NCBI RefSeq assembly: GCF_964355755.1
Contig: NC_092675.1
Span: forward strand, 14,523,312 to 14,587,311
From: Antedon mediterranea
Taxonomy: Eukaryota; Echinodermata; Crinoidea; Comatulida; Antedonidae
Direction: 5' to 3'
Length of the DNA stretch: 64,000 nt
A model generated the notes under the pieces. The model worked only from the letters and a program-made list of their open reading frames with translations. It was not told where the DNA came from and ran no database searches. Every line of letters starts with the position of its first letter. The stretch's first letter is position 1. Shown here one piece after another: positions 36,101 to 47,529 of the stretch. The translations under genes were made by a program, and so were the position numbers.

Positions 36101-36895
36101 AGGTCGGTAGAGCATTTTTCAGCCGCCCACATGCATTGGACTCCGAGTGGTTTCTAGATGAAAACAATGTAGCATTTGAATACTCGGAAAATGGCAGTAA
36201 CCAACGAACGGAGGAGGAACAGGCACACATGGCATTTGTGCATCTGACTAAAAGTTTAGAACGTATGTAGGCCTAAATTATTAATGCAGTTTACAAAGCT
36301 TTGCTTTTCCAGTGCTGTTACTATTCAATGAATGGGGAATTATCGTCTTAGAAGGCTACTGTTGGTTAGTGACGATTGTTTGGGGAGGACGTAGGAATTT
36401 ATAGTAGGGGGATCAACAAAGACGTATTTAACATTAAGGTTTTGTACTTGATATACATTTTAAATATAACTTCCTGCATCAGATCCTCCCCACTCATAGA
36501 ATTCTTGATTGTCATGCCAAGTGTTAAATTAATGCAATGGCAGACCTACCCAGTAAGTAGGAAGTATGACATGTATCATGTAAGTTTGCTCTTATATTTT
36601 AAATGGAATGGTTAAGAAACGTGACGAGGGAAAAATAGACCTAAAAGACCTTCTACAGTTCTGGGTTGCGGTTGATGCCATCCCCCCTCAAGGACTGGGA
36701 ATGGTTTTAAAGGTCTGTTTTGTAGACGGCGTGCTACCCTCTTCCAACACATGTGCAGGGCTACTTCGTATTCCAAGACGAAGCAAAGTTGGGGAGTTGG
36801 AAGAAGCATTTAGAGAAGCTGTGATATGCAGTCCGTGCTTTGACGATGACGAAGTCGAGCCGGAAAATGACTTGTCAGCTGTCGGTCCACTTTAA
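30121..36895 (+). CDS. HECT-type E3 ubiquitin ligase (G2E3-like), multi-exon
   Basis: Exons with GT..AG borders keep frame: 30121-30159, 30382-30747, 31032-31319, 31451-31570, 31813-31932, 32073-32117, 32273-32317, 32818-32883, 33297-33431, 33734-33919, 34058-34245, 34405-34491, 34714-34910, 35134-35426, 35671-35854, 36056-36262 and a last one from about 36617. The product is near 950 residues. It has a Ser/Gln/Pro-rich N part with repeated RPLPS words, a basic block, a proline-rich part, a four-cysteine zinc ribbon (CSNCC..CLRC, exon 9), a charged helix, and a UBX-like stretch (FRFKNAQATHTFP to LNVQWLG). A short HECT domain follows: N lobe VKFIGESGIDLTGLGRE, C lobe LLQFWVAVDAIPPQGLG and SSNTCAGLLRIPRR with the catalytic cysteine at 36752-36754. 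HECT ligases pass ubiquitin from E2 via this cysteine. The join between exon 16 and the last exon is unsettled; a 26-nt exon at 36554-36579 would restore phase. Confidence 0.82.
31936..32335 (+). repeat. Perfect 200-bp tandem duplication holding a 45-bp exon
   Basis: 31,936-32,135 and 32,136-32,335 are identical in my base-by-base reading, including the acceptor, the 15-codon exon (ESISEPPEPRSPPPI) and the donor. Both exon copies are in phase 0, so the gene would simply gain 15 residues. Divergence begins right after the second copy (GCGACTTTGTG against GCGATTTTAAAG). Confidence 0.92.
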
Positions 36896-39149
36896 TTTTT
36901 TCTCTTAGTAAAACGAGTCTTCTGTTACACATACCGTATTAAAAAAGAGGATATGAAAGGGTTCCAAATTTACGTAGTACATACTGTTAAATATTCCTGA
37001 CTGAAATATTAAATTTCGTAGATGACGATAAAGCATAGTAAACAGCCCTAAGAAATGAAAAAAAAACCCGCTGGTGACGTCACTAGCGGAAACTTTTGTA
37101 CAGGGAACATAGGAATTTTTTGGTTAATCGTCCACTACGCCAAAACTATTTCGATATAAACTTATCCGCTTGGCAGTTTTATTCTTAAATGAATTATACA
37201 TCATAATTCGTTGAATTGAATTTCCTACCACTTTGTTTAGTCGCGTGGACGCGACTCTATAGTTCACTATGTCGGTCGGTCGGTCTGTCTGTCTGTCGGT
37301 CCGGTATCACTATGCATTTTAGCAGGCGACTTATGGCTGTTTGCCTTGTTTTTTTATTGATTTAAAATAGATATACATTTAAGACGAGGATGAGACTAGT
37401 ATTCATATTGATGTTGTTGGTTTGGATATTCATAGCTAGGTGGAGGTAGTAAAGTAGTACTACTATGTAAATATTATTATGATGAATGATTGAAATATAC
37501 TGTGTCACACATTTTCGTCGTCGCATGTTGTGTGACACACAATGTCAAACACGATTCAATACGGCTGCCGTGGATATTACCGCGGGTATTTCAAATACAG
37601 TAACTGAGCGATCGGACGTACGTGTGTTTAGAACGTTCTTAAAAACCAATATGGCGTGCAAGTTGGTCGGCCATTTTTCGAAGATTTTTATTAAAAACTT
37701 TATTTATTTAAAGCTAATTTTTGTTGTGTTGCTTATTTACATTAGAAAGATTCATAATCAATTATTTATTCAATTTTTCAAAACCCTTTCATATCCTCTT
37801 TAACACTCAGTTCTACCAACTGTTCTTAATTTTATATGTACTAGCAGTTACCTGTGCTCCGCATGGTCTTTTCATTTCTATTTTCAATGGTTGCTATTTG
37901 ATTACACTAATCCGTATTTTTGTGGGAGCTGTGTGATTAATTATGTTCAGGAATTGTGACATGCAATTGCAATTTTTCTAAACGATAAAAACAAAATGTG
38001 TACATCAGAGGGAATGTTTCTAGATGCAAAACTGCCACCTAAATCATGCAAACGACCTCTTATTGGTCACACATTGTTTTCGTGTTTAACAAAATTTAAA
38101 ATTACTTGGATTTCGTTTCCTTTTTTTGTGTATGTTGTTGATTTTCCCAATTTATACATTTGTTTTAATGCTTTTGATATTTGCATTTTTCTAATTGGAC
38201 TCGTAATGTGTGCCTATGTATACCAATACCTAAATGTAGTTGCAATTACCAGACATTTCAGTTTGTAAGGAGTATATGCTGTACTATACTCTTATTTGTA
38301 TAACTATTGCAACTTTAACGTACTGATTTTGTTAAACTATATATATATTTTTTTCAACAAATTAACGTTTATTTCTTTTAAAATAACAATACAAAACTAG
38401 AATTTAATTCGTCACTTTGACAAATTATAGGTGATCATTTTTATAATTTTAATGACATTTAATTTTTAAAACGATGCACGTACGTTAAAATACGATCGTA
38501 AAATGTTGACGTAAGCCATCCTATGACCCGATTATGTATACTCTTACAGTTCTGAGTTGTGCCTATTATTGTATGTATGATTAGATAATGTAGCCTATAC
38601 AGTATACACTGTATATCTATATACAGTGTAGGATAGGTGAAATTAGGGGACCCACATTATGTTCTAATTTTTTTGGTATGATGACGTTATCAAAATAAAC
38701 TTGGACGTGACAAATTCTGAAGATTATGAATTGAGCAAAACGTTATAAGATTTAGAACAAAATTCAAATTACTGTTATTTTTTGCCTGGTTTTATATGAT
38801 AAATAAAAAAAATTACCAATACAACCTAATGACGTGTTTGAAACAATTAATTAGTAGTTGTGCTTTTTCACTAAATCTCTTTTACTTGATATACCCACAT
38901 TGGCAATTTTGATTTTGATAACTTTTCTAGTAAATTTAATTATTTTAAAACCGGTCTCTTTTTCAACAATAACTTGTACACAACAACTGCGGTATACAAA
39001 GACTGGTTTTCCAGTATTCATTACTTTAAAGCTATAAGCTACAAGCTACAGGCATTAATTTAAGATATCTTCATTTTAAACTCAAAATATTATTGTAATT
39101 TCAATTGTAACTCGCGACAAAATGGTTTGTTAACTGTTATTATAATGGA
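36896..39149. other. Spacer between HECT and integrase genes
   Basis: AT-rich, no supported gene. 37,243-37,355 is an inverted GACC-rich module that begins TAGTCGCGTGGACGCGACT, a perfect short hairpin, and ends near GGCTGTTTGCCTTG. The open frame at 37,486-37,803 has no recognisable motif. 38,600-38,640 contains a TATACAGTGTA inverted repeat. Confidence 0.5.
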
Positions 39150-39295
39150 GGCGGGGCGTCTGAAATCATTTAGTTGTCATTGGCTATAGTTGTACTGTAG
39201 CAAGCGCCTTGACTGAAGAGTCGAAACCACAGCATACAGGAAGATTAAATATACTAAAAAGAGTGAGGAAATATTTCTTTAGAATAAGACAAACG
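39150..39295 (+). promoter_or_regulatory. Probable promoter and non-coding exon 1 of the integrase gene
   Basis: GGAGGCGGGGCGTC (Sp1-type GC box) and TCATTGGCTATAG (inverted CCAAT) lie at 39,149-39,190, unusual in this AT-rich spacer. They are followed by about 100 bp and a consensus-like donor ACGGTAAGC at 39,294-39,302. The next acceptor, AATTTAG (to 39,536), sits two bases before the integrase start codon. The exon is therefore probably untranslated leader. Confidence 0.45.
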
Positions 39296-39538
39296 GTAAG
39301 CTTTTTAAAATTTCTATAAATTTACAACCTGTTCGTTCTTAGGACTACGAACGTTAACAATATAATATATAACAATATATATATATTAACATATATTAAC
39401 AGTATAGGCCTATATATAATATTACCGCAGGCCTACATGTTCTTTAAAATTGAATTGTCTAAAAATAAATGCTCGATGTAGGCCCAATTTTAGATTGTTT
39501 AACCATCTCTAAAATTATTAATACGGTTTAATTTAGAT

Positions 39539-40798
39539 ATGGATCCGCCCGACATTAACGCCTTGCATGGTTTACTAGATGAAAACATTCCGATAACAAG
39601 AATCGCTGGAATACACAAGGTATGTATAAAATGAACGCTAAAAAAGAAAGAACACTTGCATTTGAAAAGCACTAATAAATCATAAACACTAAAAATGGTA
39701 TAGGCCTAAAGTACAATATATATATATTATGTTTCTTTTTCTGTTTAGGTGTGCAGAAAGACAATTTATAGGTGGTTGTTAAAATACGGTCTTAATTACG
39801 AGAGGTTTACAAATATATCTGATGATGAACTTGCCAACATCATTCGACATATAAAGAAGACACACCCGAACGATGGGGAAGTACTAATGGATGGCCATTT
39901 AAAAGCTAGAATTCCCCCAATTAAGATACGAAGACAAAGACTGAGAGCGGCAATACGTTTGGTTGACCCAGAGGGAGTTAAAAGGAGAAAAAGTGTTGCC
40001 ATCAGACGTCGGCAGTACTCCGTGCCTTGTCCACATTATATGTGGCATGTTGATGGAAACCATAAGCTGATAAAATACAAAATGGTCATACACGGAGGAA
40101 TAGATGGTTTTACAAGACTTGTTGTATTCATGAACATATCACCTAATAACCGAGCAACGACAGTCGAAGCCGGGTTTTTACAGGCAACTAACGAATTTGG
40201 TTGGCCCATTCGAGTACGCACTGACAAAGGCGGAGAAAACGCAATTGTATGGGACCATATGGTGTCTAAGAGAGGTGAATCTTCTGCTTTGCTTGGGAGT
40301 TCAGTCCACAACCAACCAATTGAACAGTTATGGGGGATTATAAATGACAGAGGTACTTCCCAATTCAAAGTATTGTTTAGAGACATGGAAGTTAATGGGG
40401 AGTTGGATGTTGAAAATGAAACGGACATTCTTTGTTTACACTGGGTTTTTTTACCATTAATACAAAACACATTAACTGAACTAGCGAAGTCATTAAATAA
40501 AAGAAAATTGTCAACTGAAAAACAGCGCACGCCTTTTCAGCTGGAGGCTGAATATATTCATCTGAAAAACCAATATGAGGTAAATCCAATTGCAACACAT
40601 GGTGGTGTGGACTTTCCGTACTTGGACCCAACATCACTAGAGAGGCCACTCCAGCAGGTAACGTGTGAGCAGTTTGAAGCTTTACCTGAAGAGGTCCTAG
40701 ACAACTTGCGTAATCTTGGAGAAGCCCAGACCCTCAGTCAAGGCAGAGCCATGTACAAGGGTGCTGTTCGAGTGGTCTCGAATTACATGCTTTCATAA
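39539..40798 (+). CDS. DDE integrase-like transposase, two coding exons
   Basis: Coding exon 1 (39,539-39,619) and exon 2 (39,749-40,798) join in phase 0 to give about 376 residues with no stop. Residues 10-45 look like a helix-turn-helix: ENIPITRIAGIHK, then RKTIYRWLLKYGL. A retroviral-type integrase fold follows, with acidic residues in WHVDGNHKL (Asp about 129), VRTDKGGEN (Asp about 186) and NQPIEQLWGI (Glu about 219), plus GGIDGFTRLVVF between them. There is no HHCC zinc finger, unlike the gypsy integrase at 10 kb. The family is common as stand-alone integrase-core proteins in aquatic animals. Gene and HECT gene share strand and lie within the same pair of TIRs; the likely role is cutting and joining the ends of the element (inference). 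All three catalytic residues are kept, so it could be active. Confidence 0.85.
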
Positions 40799-42200
40799 CT
40801 GCAAGATACACGCCAAATCGAGTATCCATGACGATTGCTTTCAATTTATAGACCTAACTTTGATAGCCCCTTGTTATTACTTGCAAGTATACCTGCCCAA
40901 GGACGGGTTTCAAATGTTATTTAAAACATTCCCAGTACAATTCTGATCACTTTGATACCGATCATTACCCACATAACTTTAGTATCTCCGTAATACTCAC
41001 CCACCCCTACACTTCCTAACACCAGGGAGTTGTAATTACAACTCCCTGCACTCGGGTGACTTTTTGAAGTACAGTATATTGTTTAAAACCTTCCCAGGGT
41101 TAGGTTTGTTGATACGTATTACACGTGCACCATTTGTGTGGACGCGTGTATTAGCATTATTTTGTAAAACCCAGCAAACGCAAACTTACTAATTCTGTCT
41201 CGATTTATTTACGTGGTCTGTATTAAATTTAAAATATGTTTTGTTACAAATATGTAAATTTTGTATCTGTATATGTTTATATGATTCTATATTTAAATTA
41301 ACTGTTTTTAGTTTTTCTATCTAGTTAGGTTTTATATTTACTTTTGTTTTTAGTCGCGTGAAAGCGATTCTATAATTCACTATGTCGGTCGGTCTGTCGG
41401 TCGGTCCGGTATCACTTTGCGTTTTATCGCGTTTTCTGTACTCTTTGAACTGCACGCGACTCATTACGCGGACCAGGCTACTTTAGCGTTACGTTTGGCA
41501 TCCACTGAATCAGTGGATGACCTATCCCCTCAACATGTCAATTGTGGTATAAGTTGACAGGAATAATACTCTGTGGTGTAATAAAAATGCCAGCGTGTTT
41601 ATTTAAGACTGCAAGTGTTAAGAATAACTTGCTGTCCATTTTCAACTTCCTCTTACCAATGACCAATAGCAAACAGGCACTGCTTGTCAATCAGGTCCTC
41701 ACTGACTGGGTATTAACCAATCAATTTACTATTAGATAGGTCACTGATTTTATACAATAGTTTGCGGGAAATTTTATTTCTGACCTTATACAGGAATAAA
41801 TACTTTAGTGGTTGTTTATAATCTAATCTAAATATTTCTCAATGCTGCTTTATGCAAAGCAAAGGAATTTAACTAGAACTACAGACACATTAAATAAATA
41901 CTTTTAAACATGAACAATAGTTTTGCTAGGGAATTGGGATGGCCGTGTGATATTCAATTTATTAAATTTAATGGGAAAGTACAGTATATATCTTTCACAA
42001 AATGACTTAAAATATCTTCGTATGTCATCAGGCAGCGTTTTAAAGGCCATGGAAGCCCTTTGGTCGATTTTGGGAACAAAATGGATTGATAGGCAATCAT
42101 GAGTACTTCCGAACAGTGCTATAAATGTATCACGAAAGCATATTAGTGTTTCATGTTTTATTCACCTGTTGTTGGGTGGTGGACATCTTGTAGACAATAT
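40799..42200. other. No gene; palindrome at 41,023-41,048 and a GACC module
   Basis: 41,023-41,048 is a perfect 26-bp palindrome whose left half is CAGGGAGTTGTAA. 41,353-41,440 is an inverted GACC-rich module. About 41,468-41,498 (ATTACGCGGACCAGGCTAC) recurs inverted at about 46,168-46,197, bracketing the kinase relic and the 19-bp array. The stretch 41,735-42,065 is copied into the middle of that array. No coding region is supported. Confidence 0.55.
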
Positions 42201-42227
42201 GTACAGCAGCAACAAACATACATAATG

Positions 42228-43216
42228 GATACAAATGAACACAATTTAAATTTGATAACTCTACGCGATTTTATACGAGATAAATGCGTAGACTCGGTCA
42301 TCAATGACCGTCTACTTGATAATATAAACGACGAGCCCGTGGTTGAAATTACCTGGAAGAAAATGTACAACAGAACTATTAGAAAGAATTAATCGCAAAA
42401 GGGTTAGGCCCGGTAAGCCAGATATACCATGGAGTTCAAATATCCCCCGCCATTCCTCTTGATGGATTGAGGCGGCAGGCCTCAAAGCGATTTTAAAATT
42501 GAATGGAAGCGCATCGAAAATCAATAAAAGATCTTTCTCGGAAGATTCATTGTGGAGGAAAATCTGACTTGCATGGTAGGTAGAAATCAACAGTGCCAAT
42601 AAAAATAAAATAATTAACAAATTCTTATCAGATAGATCTACGTAAATGTGTGAAGTAGGACTAAAGAGGTCTTATTTACAGTATATCAGTAGGCCTAATA
42701 TATATTCGTATAAAATATCCTAATTTCCACAACTCAGGATTATGTCCATAATGATATCAATAGTAAGATTCTGTTATAGGCCTATGCGTAATTTTTTTTT
42801 ATTAAGCCACTAATTTTTCATTATCATACATTAAATTCAATTATACCATGATACATAATTCAGTGATTATTTTACAGTTATTTTCTCATTTTCCCAATTG
42901 TCTTTTCTCTTACAGGTAATAACGTGGTACGTGCTTCATGATTGATGGTAAAATTAATTTATACCTGTAACAATAGAGTATGGCAAGGCATTTCGGACCG
43001 GATGGAGTACTCCTTTAAAGTTGTCATCGGAGGAAAAGATTAGGTGGAAGAAATGCTTTCCATGGACTGCACCAGAAGTAATTTCTGGTGTCGAAGCACC
43101 ATCAGAGCACAGCGATATTTACGCGTTTGGATACATGTGCAGCCGCATATTTACCAAAACGAACAACATAAGAATTCGGGAAACTGCATGCGGCGGCCGT
43201 CACCTGCAGAGCTAGC
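42228..43216 (+). pseudogene. Protein-kinase-like relic
   Basis: The clear part is 42,970-43,212: EYGKAFRTGW, SEEKIRWKKCFPWTAPEVIS and SEHSDIYAFGYMCSRIF. This is kinase subdomains VII-IX: a degenerate D(F/Y)G region, an APE motif (TAPEV) and the DxYxFG motif. Just upstream (42,917-42,965) the frame breaks, with pieces resembling a catalytic-loop NNV and DGKINLYL. After CSRIF the similarity ends and a stop follows at 43,213. 42,228-42,580 looks weakly coding in two frames (LITLRDFIRDKCVDSVINDR; ELLERINRKRVRPGKPDIPW) and may be its N-terminal side. The N lobe, glycine loop and lysine were not found. It is dead, but it is further captured coding sequence inside the 20.4-kb element. Confidence 0.65.
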
Positions 43217-43599
43217 TTGGCCACCACCTTTTATGTAATAACGTTAGATCATGAATAATTAAAAGTCATACGTTTTTCAGAATAGATTTTTAAAAAAGGG
43301 GAGCAATAAATTGTAGCTTTGTTTTCTTTTATTTATTATTAGTTTATGTATACATATTTTTTTATTTTTCGTATTCGTATTTAATGTTATATTTCGGGGT
43401 GGGTAAAACTTACTGACTGGCTTATTATGACTCTCTCCCCACATGATTACTTCATTGCATTTATTATCCTGTATGTATGTTATTATATTGTGGAAATAAA
43501 ATAAAATAAATAAAATAAAATTGAAATTGAAATTATATTTATTTGCAATTATCACATATTTTGTTCTATTTTACATTGTATAAAATTGTTATAAAACGA

Positions 43600-45410
43600 T
43601 GACAACATACAATGACAGGAAAAACAGTAGCAGGATACAAAAACAGTTTCTGGGTACAAAACATTTGTAAAAAAAAATTGTTTTGTACAAAAACATTGAC
43701 TGGGTACAAAAACGGTGGTAGGGTATAAAAACAGTGGCAGGGTACAAAAACAGTGGCAGAGTACACAAACAGTGACAGGGTACAAACACGGTGGCAGGGT
43801 ACAAAGTCGATGGCAGCTGGGTAAAAAATCAGTAGCAGGGTACAAAAACAGTAGCAGGGTACAAAAACAGTGGCAGGGTACAAAAACGGTGACAGGGTAC
43901 AAAATAGATGGCAGCTGGGTACAAAAACAGTAGAAGGGTACAAAAACAGTGGCAGGGTACAAAAACGATGGCAGGGTACAAAAACGATGGCAGATGGGTA
44001 CAAAAACAGTGGCAGGGTACAAAAACGGTGGCAGGGTACAAAAACGGTGGCAGGGTACAAAAACGATGGCAGATGGGTACAAAATCAGTGGCAGGGTACA
44101 AAAATAGTGGCAGGGTACAAAAACGGTGGCAGGGTACAAAAACAATGGCAGTTGGGTACAAAAAAATGAGCAGGGCACAAAAACAGTGGAGGGTACAAAA
44201 ACGGTGGCAGGGTACAAAAACGATAGCAGCTGGGTACAAAAACAGTGGCAGGATACAAAAACAGTGGCAGGGTACAAAAACAGTGGCAGGATACAAAAAC
44301 GGTGGCAGGGTACAAAAACGATGACAGCTGGGTACAAAAACGGTGGCAGGGTACAAAAACGGTGGCAGGGTACAAAAACGGTAGCAGGGTGGTACAAAAA
44401 CAGTGTCACTGATTTTATACAATAGTTCGCGGGAAATCTGATTGCTGACCTTATACAGGAATAAATACTTAGTGGTTGTGATATTCCATTTATTAAATTT
44501 AATGGGAAAGTATATCTTTCACAAAATGATGTATGTATGTCAGGCAGTGTTTTAAAGGCTGGAAGCCCCTGGTGGAAGGGTACAAAAACGATGGCAGCTG
44601 GGTACAAAAACAGTGGCAGGGTACAAAAACGGTGGCAGGGTATATACAAAAACGATGGCAGGGTACAAAAACGATGGCAGTTGGGTACAAAAACAGTCGC
44701 AGGGTACATAAACAGTGGCAAGGTACACAACCAGTGGCAGGGTACAAAAACGGTGGTAGGGTACAAAAACAGTGGCAGGGTACAAAAACGGTGGCAGGGT
44801 ACAAAATCGATGGCAGCTGGGTACAAAAACAGTTGCAGGGTACAAAAACAGAGACAGGGTATGACAAGCAGTGGTCTAGGGTACAAAAACTTTTGTTGTA
44901 TACAAAGTGTCTGGGAAAAAAGACGATGACAGCTAGTGGTACAAAAACGGTGGCAGGGAAACAAAAACGGTGGCAGAGTACAAAAACGGTTGCAGGCTAT
45001 AAAAACAGTCGCAGGGTACAAAACAGTGGCAGGGTACAAAAATGGTGGCAGGGTATAAAAACAGTGGCAGGGTATAAAAACAGTGGCAGTGTACAAAAAC
45101 AGTGGCAGGGTACAAACACGATGGCAGCTGGGTACAAAAACTGGGGCATGGTACAAAAACAGTAGCAGGGTACAAAAATGGTGGCAGGGTACAAGAACAG
45201 TGGCAGGGAACAAAACAGTGTCAGGTACAAAAACAGAGACGGTACGACCAAGCAGTGGTCTAGGATACAAAAACTTGTGTTGTATCCAAAGTTTCTGGGA
45301 AAAAAAGAAGATTGCAGGGATACAAAAACGGTGGCAGGGATACAAAACAGTGGCAGAGTACACAAAATTGTGTTGTACTAAAACAGTGGCAGGGTAAAAA
45401 ACATACACAC
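43600..45410. repeat. 19-22 bp minisatellite inside the large element
   Basis: The basic unit is GGCAGGGTACAAAAACGGT (19 bp) with a 22-bp variant GATGGCAGCTGGGTACAAAAAC. It runs with few breaks from 43,600 to 44,400 and from 44,580 to 45,400. Between these is a copy of local sequence (44,403-44,578, matching 41,735-42,065). The unit has no stop codon in several frames on either strand, which produces open frames up to 668 codons; these are not genes. Confidence 0.92.
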
Positions 45411-46843
45411 TTATTTGTAGCATTTTACAAAAAAAGTATCGGTCCGGAGTATTCATCAACAGAGCTAAACAAATGAAGGAAAGGGTCAGAACATGTGACT
45501 CTGGCAGATAACAGATAACATTACTTTTCAAGAGTAATAAGAAAAAAGGAATTAACATATTACAGTATATTCAATTTGTTAACCTAAATATATCTTTCAT
45601 TTTTAATTTAAGATAATTATTTACATGATGATAACACTTTTTAATGTGTATTAATTTAAATTGGTTATTTAAATTAATAACATATTCATTCATATTCATA
45701 ATTGTCAATCATTTTTTTCCATTAAAACTTAAAAATTGGCTATTTGTAGTTTATTGTATTAATCTTTATGGTTTATTTTACATCATTTATATCTCAATGT
45801 ATATTGCATTATTGTTATTATCTTTGATTAAATATTAATATTATGTACTGTAGTACGTCCTATACACATTTTTAAAAATGCTCAACAAAGTCTCAAACCA
45901 CATAAAATCTAAAAGTTGAAACTGAATATTTAATGGCCCTTGAGAATTCTAGGTAGCCTGCGAAAAGGTCATCAAGGCCAAATTTAAGAGGATGACTCAA
46001 GCTCTTCCATGCGAATCATCTCAGGTTAGACCAACCTCCAGCAGTGGGCAGGACTTGTAGTTAGAACTTGTGTCTCAAATGACACTCCAGGGCAATAAAA
46101 TCACAATAACTTACAAAGCACTGACAGTAATTGCTTGTCAAAACCAAATTGCCTAACCGTAACGCTAACGTAGCCTGGTCCGCGTAATGTTACAGTGGCT
46201 GTTGGCCTTGTTTGCTAAATGCTTTTGAAAGAAAAATGGTAAAGCACTTTCTTTACCTCGACTCACGAATCAAATGATTTAAATTGAAAACAGAGTCCGA
46301 TGCTGTTGTTTGAATATAATAATGTTAAAAATGCTAGATATAAATGTTATGTTTCTATGCTTATTTTACAACTTCATGGTTGATTTTATTTATTATACAT
46401 TGCTAATTGCAAATAATTGTTTATAGGTTTACATTGTTCGTTGTACTTTTGATGTACGTATTCAGTCTTTGTTGGCTGGCTTGATAAGATTGATGTTAAA
46501 TAAAAATGCATTTTCCACTAATAAAATATGGAGTTGTATCGAGAGAGTATCGTAATTTCGGGCAGAATGGTTTTCGGTCTGGAAAGGTCATTATTACACT
46601 GTCTGGGGTGTTGATATTTATACATCGAATGTTTTATGGGCAATCAGTCCTGAACCTAGCCAACGTAGGCTACCTGGCCTACTTACTACTGTAGGTTAGA
46701 GGTTATTAGGTTTCGCAGGGTGGATGACTGTTATAATAAAACTAACGTGAACAATTTTTTGTAGTCAGTTCTTTAAATGTTTTTTTTTCTTCCAATAACG
46801 GACAGCTTTCAGCATCATTATTTCTGCAATGATTATTATTATC
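45411..46843. other. No gene recognised
   Basis: AT-rich. About 46,160-46,215 contains the inverse of sequence at about 41,468-41,500. The 62-codon open frame at 46,506-46,694 has no motif I can name. Confidence 0.5.
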
Positions 46844-47174
46844 TTAAAGATATATTGTCCCCTGAAAAAATGTTTTTTTAAATCTTTTTGTTGAATAGGC
46901 CTATGTTATTTTAATGTCACATAATAGTTATTCACTTTCACAAAAAATTGGGTCTCCAAAAAAAATTATTTACCTGAAAAAAACTGTAATTTAAAGCAAA
47001 AAATGGTCAAATTGTCTGGAAGCCAATGAGTTTTTGGGTAATTTAACTGTTTATTTTGTCTTGAAATAATTTTTTTCCCCGTTCTATTTTCTTATGGAAG
47101 TGAACAACTTCATTAAAACTGCATAATGGCCTATTCTTTATTTTTCATGATTTTGGGAGACAATACATCTTTAA
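46844..47174. mobile_element. Small MITE with TTAA ends
   Basis: The left edge reads TTAAAGATATATTGTCCCC and the right edge is its near inverse complement, GGGAGACAATACATCTTTAA. The length is 331 bp including TTAA at both sides, as expected for a piggyBac- or Kolobok-type MITE with TTAA target duplication. Parts of the same sequence occur near 13,130-13,310 and 59,290-59,410. It lies inside the 20.4-kb element, so it may be a younger insertion. Confidence 0.6.
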
Positions 47175-47529
47175 TTTTAAAATAAAGTAGATACATTTTA
47201 TAAGATTAATAAATAATATTTTAAACGACAAAATATTAAATAGCCCCATTACTACAATTTTACTTAAGTAATAAGCAGGGCTCTAATGAAAACCATTTTC
47301 CGATTTTTTTAATATAGAATACATTATAATAATAATTATTACTGACGACGTAGATATTAAATTGTCAAAGTATGAATACTGATCATATCTGGTATTTTCA
47401 GGGGTTCCCTGATATTATAAAATAGATTAATATGATAGCAATAGAGACGGAGGCATGCTCAGCCATAATAACTTAACCAATAACAAATGTCAAAGATAGC
47501 TTCACCCTGTCTTGCCCTTTTCACGTTTA

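Noticed and set aside
37486-38268. Three open frames of 70-105 codons between the HECT and integrase genes
   Set aside because: Hydrophobic, low-complexity translation of AT-rich DNA without splice or promoter support.
43552-45558. 668-codon open frame on the minus strand (repeated LYPATVFVPCHRFCT-like words)
   Set aside because: It is the translation of a 19-22 bp minisatellite that lacks stop codons; other frames and the opposite strand are also open, and there is no start context or domain.
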